Virus record (IMG/VR): IMGVR_UViG_3300025671_000482
Coordinates: 1 to 25,020 of that record
DNA from: a virus
Length of the DNA: 25,020 nt
Reading direction: 5' to 3' (one strand)
Shown: positions 21,865 to 25,020 of the stretch, piece by piece
How positions within the stretch are numbered: the first letter of the stretch is position 1
How the letters are laid out: each line of letters opens with the position of its first letter
Notes under the pieces: model-generated
What the model saw: the letters and a program-made list of their open reading frames with translations, nothing else
Told to the model about the DNA's origin: nothing
Database searches by the model: none
Made by a program: the position numbers and the translations under genes

Positions 21865-22194
21865 TTAAAAGTTGTAGTCGTAGAATTTAATTGGCTCATC
21901 GGCTAGGTGATGACGACCATGCTTGCTTCTCCAAAAACCGTACTTGTAGCCCTTTGGTTTATTGAATCTAGCGCGGATGATTGGTTTTGTTTCGTCTGAG
22001 GAAATCAACCACTTTTGTTTATCCTGATTCGTAGTGTGTCCGAACCATCCTCCCGGGATAAACTCTCTGCCCCAATTTGTCTCAACTGCCTTCATCTCTC
22101 GAATCTCTATTGTTTTCTCAGAGATCACACGCACAACTTCATAAGGTACAACATCTGTGTAAAGGTGCTGGTTACAAAACTTTTTTATTTCCAT
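21865..22194 (-). CDS. Conserved phage protein, unknown function
   Basis: 109 residues from ATG 22194 with AAGGAG nearby. The start 'KKFCNQHLYTDVVPYEVVRV', then 'TIEIREMKA', 'GREFIPGGWFGHTTNQDKQKW', 'FNKPKGYKYG' and the C-terminal 'EPIKFYDYNF' match a widespread family in phages and bacterial genomes that I recognise but whose function I do not know. It is rich in aromatic residues and looks like a single compact beta-rich domain. UUCG hairpins stand on both sides of the gene. Confidence 0.7.
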   Translation of the reverse strand: MEIKKFCNQHLYTDVVPYEVVRVISEKTIEIREMKAVETNWGREFIPGGWFGHTTNQDKQKWLISSDETKPIIRARFNKPKGYKYGFWRSKHGRHHLADEPIKFYDYNF

Positions 22195-22212
22195 TTTCTT
22201 CTCCTTGAAAGA

Positions 22213-22226
22213 GGGGCCGAGGCCCC
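22213..22226 (-). terminator. Intergenic GGGGC-CUCG-GCCCC hairpin (copy 3)
   Basis: Leftward GGGGC pairs with GCCCC across CUCG, the same stem as the other two copies with a single loop change and no flanking A-A/T-T pairs. It lies between gene 22231-22677 and gene 21865-22194, followed by TCTTTC and the AAGGAG ribosome site. Position and stem put it in the same family. Confidence 0.7.
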
Positions 22227-22230
22227 GTTA

Positions 22231-22677
22231 TTAAAAGTGTTTAGCGCACTCTGGGCCAATGCCAGTTTTGATGCTATCAGGATGTGTAAGGGCGCGATTG
22301 CAACGGCAGCAACGGCCCTCGTGCATGATCTCGAAGCCGTCCATGTCGCGGCGATACAACTTCGTTAAGACCCACTGTAGCGCTTTAAAGCTAGGGGCAT
22401 CAGGTTTGCCTTTTTTGCCAGCTAGCAATGGATCAGAGTCAACTGGAAGAGCGCACTCTTTAAGAAATCCGATGTACTGACTAGCGGCCCAGTCTTGATT
22501 GTCAGGGCCAGCAAGAACGCGTACAAAGTATGGAGCTGCGTCTCGCTCATTCTCTGGTTTAGCCTGAGTGACTTTGTATGTGAAATGCTTATCAGTTTTA
22601 AGTGACTTGATAGTGAATACAGCATTGCCACCGTAAATGAAATCAATTGCAGATTTGTGGTCGTCGAATTTGCTCAT
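22231..22677 (-). CDS. DUF6011-type protein with C-terminal zinc-binding motif
   Basis: 148 residues from ATG 22677 with TTAGGAG upstream. The N-terminal 110 residues hold 'FDDHKSAIDFIYGGNAVFTI', 'HFTYKVTQAK' and 'FVRVLAGPDNQDW', which seem to be a beta-rich domain common in phage proteins of this kind; the C-terminus has a Cys motif 'CCRCNRALTHPDSIKTGIGPEC' (from 123 to 144), the DUF6011 signature of phage and plasmid proteins. The motif probably binds zinc; the function is not known. It is the first gene behind a duplicated leader and an inverted repeat. Confidence 0.8.
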   Translation of the reverse strand: MSKFDDHKSAIDFIYGGNAVFTIKSLKTDKHFTYKVTQAKPENERDAAPYFVRVLAGPDNQDWAASQYIGFLKECALPVDSDPLLAGKKGKPDAPSFKALQWVLTKLYRRDMDGFEIMHEGRCCRCNRALTHPDSIKTGIGPECAKHF

Positions 22678-22793
22678 TTTTTTCTCCTAAGTTAGAGCGT
22701 TCGGCCAATTCCGTTTGCTCATAATTAGTATTTAATAATATTTCAAAGGCCAGATCAACACTTTTTTACTAAACAATTAAAAAAAAGTGTCAA
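22678..22793 (-). promoter_or_regulatory. Leader and promoter/operator region of the DUF6011 gene
   Basis: On the leftward strand TTGACA is at 22793-22788 and is part of an inverted repeat with arms ACACTTTTTT (22758-22767) and AAAAAAGTGT (22781-22790), 13 bases apart. The A/T-rich stretch around 22725-22742 can hold a -10 element, but I cannot choose one. The leader from GATCTGG to TTAGGAG resembles the leader before 21568 (shared GATCTGG or CAATCTGG, AATTA, a GA-rich centre, TTGGC, then TTAGGAGAA). The arms also fit a stem with A/T-rich closing pairs, so a terminator role cannot be excluded. Confidence 0.6.
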
Positions 22794-22818
22794 TGTAGCC
22801 TATTTGCCACACCTTTTT

Positions 22819-22896
22819 CCGTTTCGTAGCTGGCTAGCGAACGGAGAATGTGCGTATTTCGGCGTAAGCCAGCCGGCTAGCTTACGCAGAATGTGC
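22819..22896 (-). repeat. Tandem pair of 43-base structured elements
   Basis: Each unit consists, read leftward, of GCACATTCT followed by a 26-base hairpin: 22887-22862 (GCGTAAGC paired with GCTTACGC, inner AGCC with GGCT and one U-G pair) and 22844-22819 (CCGTT and CG paired with CG and AACGG, with a bulged A). The common core is GCTAGCC. The markers GCACATTCT stand exactly 43 bases apart (22896-22888 and 22853-22845). The outer arms differ in sequence but in compensating positions, so structure is conserved rather than sequence. Confidence 0.75.
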
Positions 22897-22931
22897 TTAA
22901 AAAAAGGTACATAGCGCGCTACGTACCTTTT
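22895..22931 (-). terminator. Palindromic terminator after the HExxH gene
   Basis: A near-perfect 30-base palindrome, 22902-22931, with a single mismatched pair (A 22911 with C 22922) that becomes a G-U pair in leftward RNA. GGTACGTAGC pairs with GCTATGTACC, and seven U follow (T run opposite 22899-22905). It starts in the stop codon of gene 22930-23199, so it ends that transcript. The rightward RNA has a weaker stem but also a U-run, so it may act in both directions. Confidence 0.85.
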
Positions 22932-23199
22932 ATCTGTTAAGCCAAGCGTCCTCGATTGCCATGCACTGTTTCTCGCGCCATAGCCACTCTCTGTAATCCC
23001 GGGCTGGGCCTTCATATTTGGCCCACTGCGCCGCGTGGCAGGCTTCGTGCAGGATAATGTGTGGCTTGTTCATATCCCATCTGACGTAGATTACCGGGAT
23101 ATCGCCAGCCAAGAAAAAAGTGGCGTTGCTCGGAGTGATCACCGTCTCGGGCGGATAGTGCAGGTTGAACATAAGAAGAAAAGCAATTATCTCTTTCAT
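22930..23199 (-). CDS. Small HExxH zinc-metalloprotease-like protein
   Basis: 89 residues from ATG 23199, with AAAGGAGG six bases upstream; a longer frame to 23217 lacks it. The first 20 residues include a short hydrophobic stretch (IIAFLLMFNLHY) that could be a weak membrane anchor or signal; 'IILHEACHAAQW' puts HExxH at 51-55, and Glu 76 or Glu 83 could be the third zinc ligand as in gluzincins. The pattern 'HEACHAAQW ... E ... AIEDAW' occurs in small unassigned proteins of phages. It is transcribed alone between the divergent regulatory region and a palindromic terminator. Activity is inferred from the motif only. Confidence 0.75.
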   Translation of the reverse strand: MKEIIAFLLMFNLHYPPETVITPSNATFFLAGDIPVIYVRWDMNKPHIILHEACHAAQWAKYEGPARDYREWLWREKQCMAIEDAWLNR

Positions 23200-23279
23200 G
23201 TTTGCCTCCTTTCGCAATTGATTGTAGACTCTTTAGTGTTTTAATATAGAAAAAAAGCGTCACTAAAATGGAGAAACGT
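23200..23279. promoter_or_regulatory. Divergent promoter/operator region
   Basis: Between the leftward HExxH gene and the rightward HTH gene. Rightward, TTGATT (23218-23223) and TAATAT (23242-23247), 18 bases apart, form a promoter. The sites TTTAGTG (23232-23238) and CACTAAA (23261-23267) are inverted arms that flank the -10, and AAAAAAAGCGTCA at 23250-23262 repeats the operator half-site present at 21633-21650 and 22781-22793. This is a good position for autoregulation by the HTH protein encoded from 23280. Confidence 0.65.
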
Positions 23280-23468
23280 ATGGAAATTAACGAAATCAAA
23301 GACTTATTATCTGATCGGAACTTAAAAGAGGTGAGCCGTCGAACAGGGATCGGTTACTCGACGCTTAGAAATATCGCCTCTGGCAGGTCGCCTGATCCAA
23401 CGATTAGCACCGTAAACAAATTATCTGAGTATTTCTCAGCAACTTGTCCGGGGCTACAACATGGCTGA
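23280..23468 (+). CDS. Small HTH DNA-binding protein
   Basis: 62 residues from ATG 23280, preceded by GGAG with six-base spacing; an ATG at 23268 lies over that site. The whole protein is one HTH fold: 'INEIKDLLSDRNLKEVSRRTGIGYSTLRNIASGRSPDPTISTVNKLSEYF' shows the recognition helix after 'RRTGIGYSTLRN'. Size and pattern are those of Cro-like or XRE-type phage repressors without a dimerisation domain. Gene end overlaps the primase-helicase start by eight bases. Its divergent promoter carries candidate operators also found at two other promoters, so it may regulate them all. Confidence 0.8.
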   Translation: MEINEIKDLLSDRNLKEVSRRTGIGYSTLRNIASGRSPDPTISTVNKLSEYFSATCPGLQHG

Positions 23469-25020
23469 CATAAAAAGCATTTGGCAAAACAACAAGCCCG
23501 CAGATCCGCCAGAGGTACAGCTCAGGAACGCGATCATTGAGGCCGGATTAGAGCCTCCGAAGGAGATAAATCTCGATGGCAAGATTCACAGATTCAATTC
23601 TGGCACTAAAGGTCGATCTGGTTTCGGTGATAAAAGCGGCTGGTATATCGTTTATCCTGACGGCATTCCTGCTGGTAAGTTTGGTGATTGGCGGCTTGGC
23701 TTGGAGCATAAATTCATTGCTGACATTGGTAGGAAACTCGCGCCTTACGAAGAGATGGCCTTCTCTCGAAAGATTGAGCAGGCCAGAAAAGTTCGGGAGG
23801 CAGAAGAAAAGTTAATGTCCGAGAATGTCTCGGAGGTCGTCCATAAGATATGGGCTGAGGCCGCAGACGCTAACTCGGATCATCCGTACCTATCCAAAAA
23901 GAAGATCAATCCGAATGGGGCCAGAGTTACTGGAGACGGGCGCTTGATCGTGCCTCTGTATAACGCAGATGGAGAGCTGACGACATTGCAGTACATCGAC
24001 GGATCGGGAAACAAGCTCTACCACGCAGGTGGCAAGACTGGTGGATCGTATTGGTCTATTGGCAACAACGATAACGATCACATATATGTGGCGGAGGGCT
24101 TTGCAACTGCATCGACAATCGCTGAGACGATGCACAGGACGTGCTACATCACATACTCAGCGTCTAACATACCTTTGGTGGTCGAGAGGCTCAGGGATCG
24201 CTATGGAGCCGCTAAACGCATCATAGTCGTAGCCGATAATGACAGTAGCGGCGTTGGTCGCAATTATGCCGATCAAGCGTCAGCGAAGTTCGGCGTTAGC
24301 GTCATCATGCCCCCCGTCAACGGCGACGCGAACGACTATCTGTTAAGCGGGAATGATCTTTTTGAGCTTCTCGATCCGCCAAAGATAGCGCACGACTGGC
24401 TGGTTTCCACCAATGACTTTAGAAGCAATCCTGAGCCAATCTCTTGGCTGATAAAGGGATGGATGCAGAGCAATGCCCTAATGATGGTTCATGGGCCGTC
24501 TGGCTCAGGCAAGACGTTCTTGGTGTTGGATTGGTGTCTTAGGCTTGGCGCTATTCACATGGAACATCGAAACTGGTGCGATCATAAGACAAAGCAGGTT
24601 CCGGTGGTTTATTTGGCTGGTGAGGGCCATCATGGTTTAAGAAGCAGGATCGCCGCTTGGATGCAACATCACGATGTCGAAGAGGCGCAGATGTGGATAT
24701 CCAAGAGTGGCACTGATCTGAATATGCCTGAAGGTATGTTAAAGGTTGTTGAGAATATACGAGCCTTGCCAGTTCCTCCAAAGGTCATCATTGTCGATAC
24801 ATTGCACAGATTCTTAAATGGTGACGAGAACAGCGCACAGGATGCCAAGACCATGCTCGATGCCTGCGCTACTCTTATGCAAGAGTTTGATTGCTCGGTT
24901 GTGTTGGTACATCACACAGGCGTATCAGAAGAGGCCCAGCATCGTGCCAGAGGCTCAAGCGCTTGGAGAGGTGCATTGGATATCGAGGTTAGCGTGAAGC
25001 CGGGTAGCTTAGGCAAGCCG
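23461..25020 (+). CDS. TOPRIM primase / RepA-like AAA helicase (partial)
   Basis: 520 codons from ATG 23461 to the window edge without a stop; the end is outside. Residues about 100-200 include 'SDHPYLSKKKI' and 'LIVPLYNADGELTTLQYI', the usual start of phage TOPRIM primases; the TOPRIM core follows with 'YVAEGFATASTI' (Glu 212) and 'VVADNDSSG' (Asp 259, Asp 261). A helicase module starts near 325 with 'SWLIKGWM' and Walker A GPSGSGKT at 345-352, then 'VIIVDTLHRF' as Walker B and 'VVLVHHTG', the RecA-type H-motif, as in AAA_25/RepA helicases. The combined protein primes and unwinds DNA at the phage fork. No zinc-finger (CHC2) precedes it, so primer recognition may lie elsewhere. Confidence 0.92.
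   Translation, partial: MADIKSIWQNNKPADPPEVQLRNAIIEAGLEPPKEINLDGKIHRFNSGTKGRSGFGDKSGWYIVYPDGIPAGKFGDWRLGLEHKFIADIGRKLAPYEEMAFSRKIEQARKVREAEEKLMSENVSEVVHKIWAEAADANSDHPYLSKKKINPNGARVTGDGRLIVPLYNADGELTTLQYIDGSGNKLYHAGGKTGGSYWSIGNNDNDHIYVAEGFATASTIAETMHRTCYITYSASNIPLVVERLRDRYGAAKRIIVVADNDSSGVGRNYADQASAKFGVSVIMPPVNGDANDYLLSGNDLFELLDPPKIAHDWLVSTNDFRSNPEPISWLIKGWMQSNALMMVHGPSGSGKTFLVLDWCLRLGAIHMEHRNWCDHKTKQVPVVYLAGEGHHGLRSRIAAWMQHHDVEEAQMWISKSGTDLNMPEGMLKVVENIRALPVPPKVIIVDTLHRFLNGDENSAQDAKTMLDACATLMQEFDCSVVLVHHTGVSEEAQHRARGSSAWRGALDIEVSVKPGSLGKP

Noticed and set aside
22819-22896. Integron attC site or CRISPR repeats
   Set aside because: There are only two units, no unique spacers of CRISPR length, and the conserved attC R-box triplets (AAC/GTT at the ends) are not in place.
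22800-23015. 71-residue leftward open frame across the tandem hairpins and the HExxH gene
   Set aside because: It lies in another frame of a gene with a clear motif, has no ribosome site, and its last half only reads through the palindromes.

Overview
The window is part of a tailed bacteriophage genome, most likely a short-tailed (podovirus-like) phage of a Gram-negative, probably aquatic, host. The reasons are the dense packing of genes with 1-8 base overlaps, a SU10/P22-like portal, scaffold and DUF5309-type capsid block, large internal (ejection) proteins of which one carries a lytic transglycosylase domain, and a holin/M15-peptidase lysis cassette. The host and genus cannot be named from sequence alone. 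No integrase, tRNA, CRISPR array or reverse transcriptase is visible.

Layout. Bases 1-15468 are read rightward and hold late genes: the end of a tail or neck protein, a C1q-like adhesin, a GNAT-like virion protein, glycine/alanine/glutamine-rich structural proteins, two large internal virion proteins, portal, a small linker gene, scaffold and major capsid protein. A strong intrinsic terminator follows the capsid gene. Then come small membrane proteins, holin, M15 endolysin, an endonuclease VII-like HNH protein and several tiny basic proteins. Bases 15487-23199 are read leftward and hold early/middle genes, including a recombination module (Sak4-like ATPase, a DUF669 SSB-like protein, a Cas4-like Fe-S exonuclease, an SF2 helicase and a VRR-NUC nuclease), an XRE protein with a membrane anchor, and many small unknowns. 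The two blocks converge at a leftward terminator embedded in the last rightward gene. From 23280 rightward, a small HTH regulator overlaps a TOPRIM primase-helicase gene that runs off the window.

Main discovery. The major capsid gene is interrupted by a 250-base, ORF-less group I intron of IA type (11498-11747). P, Q, R and S elements and pairings P1, P2, P3, P4, P6, P7, P7.1, P8, P9 and P9.1 can be drawn by hand. Splicing restores a 321-residue capsid protein across its conserved S-P-x-E-T-P-F motif; without splicing a 36-residue peptide is made. A free-standing endonuclease VII-like HNH gene 2.8 kb downstream is a possible mobility partner.

Regulation of the leftward block also looks unusual. 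Near-identical GGGGC-UUCG-GCCCC hairpins sit in intergenic gaps just before Shine-Dalgarno sequences. Two leaders are clearly related, and a TTGACRC-type inverted operator motif occurs at these two leaders and at the divergent regulator promoter. A tandem pair of 43-base elements, whose hairpin arms differ in a compensating way, lies downstream of a small HExxH protein.
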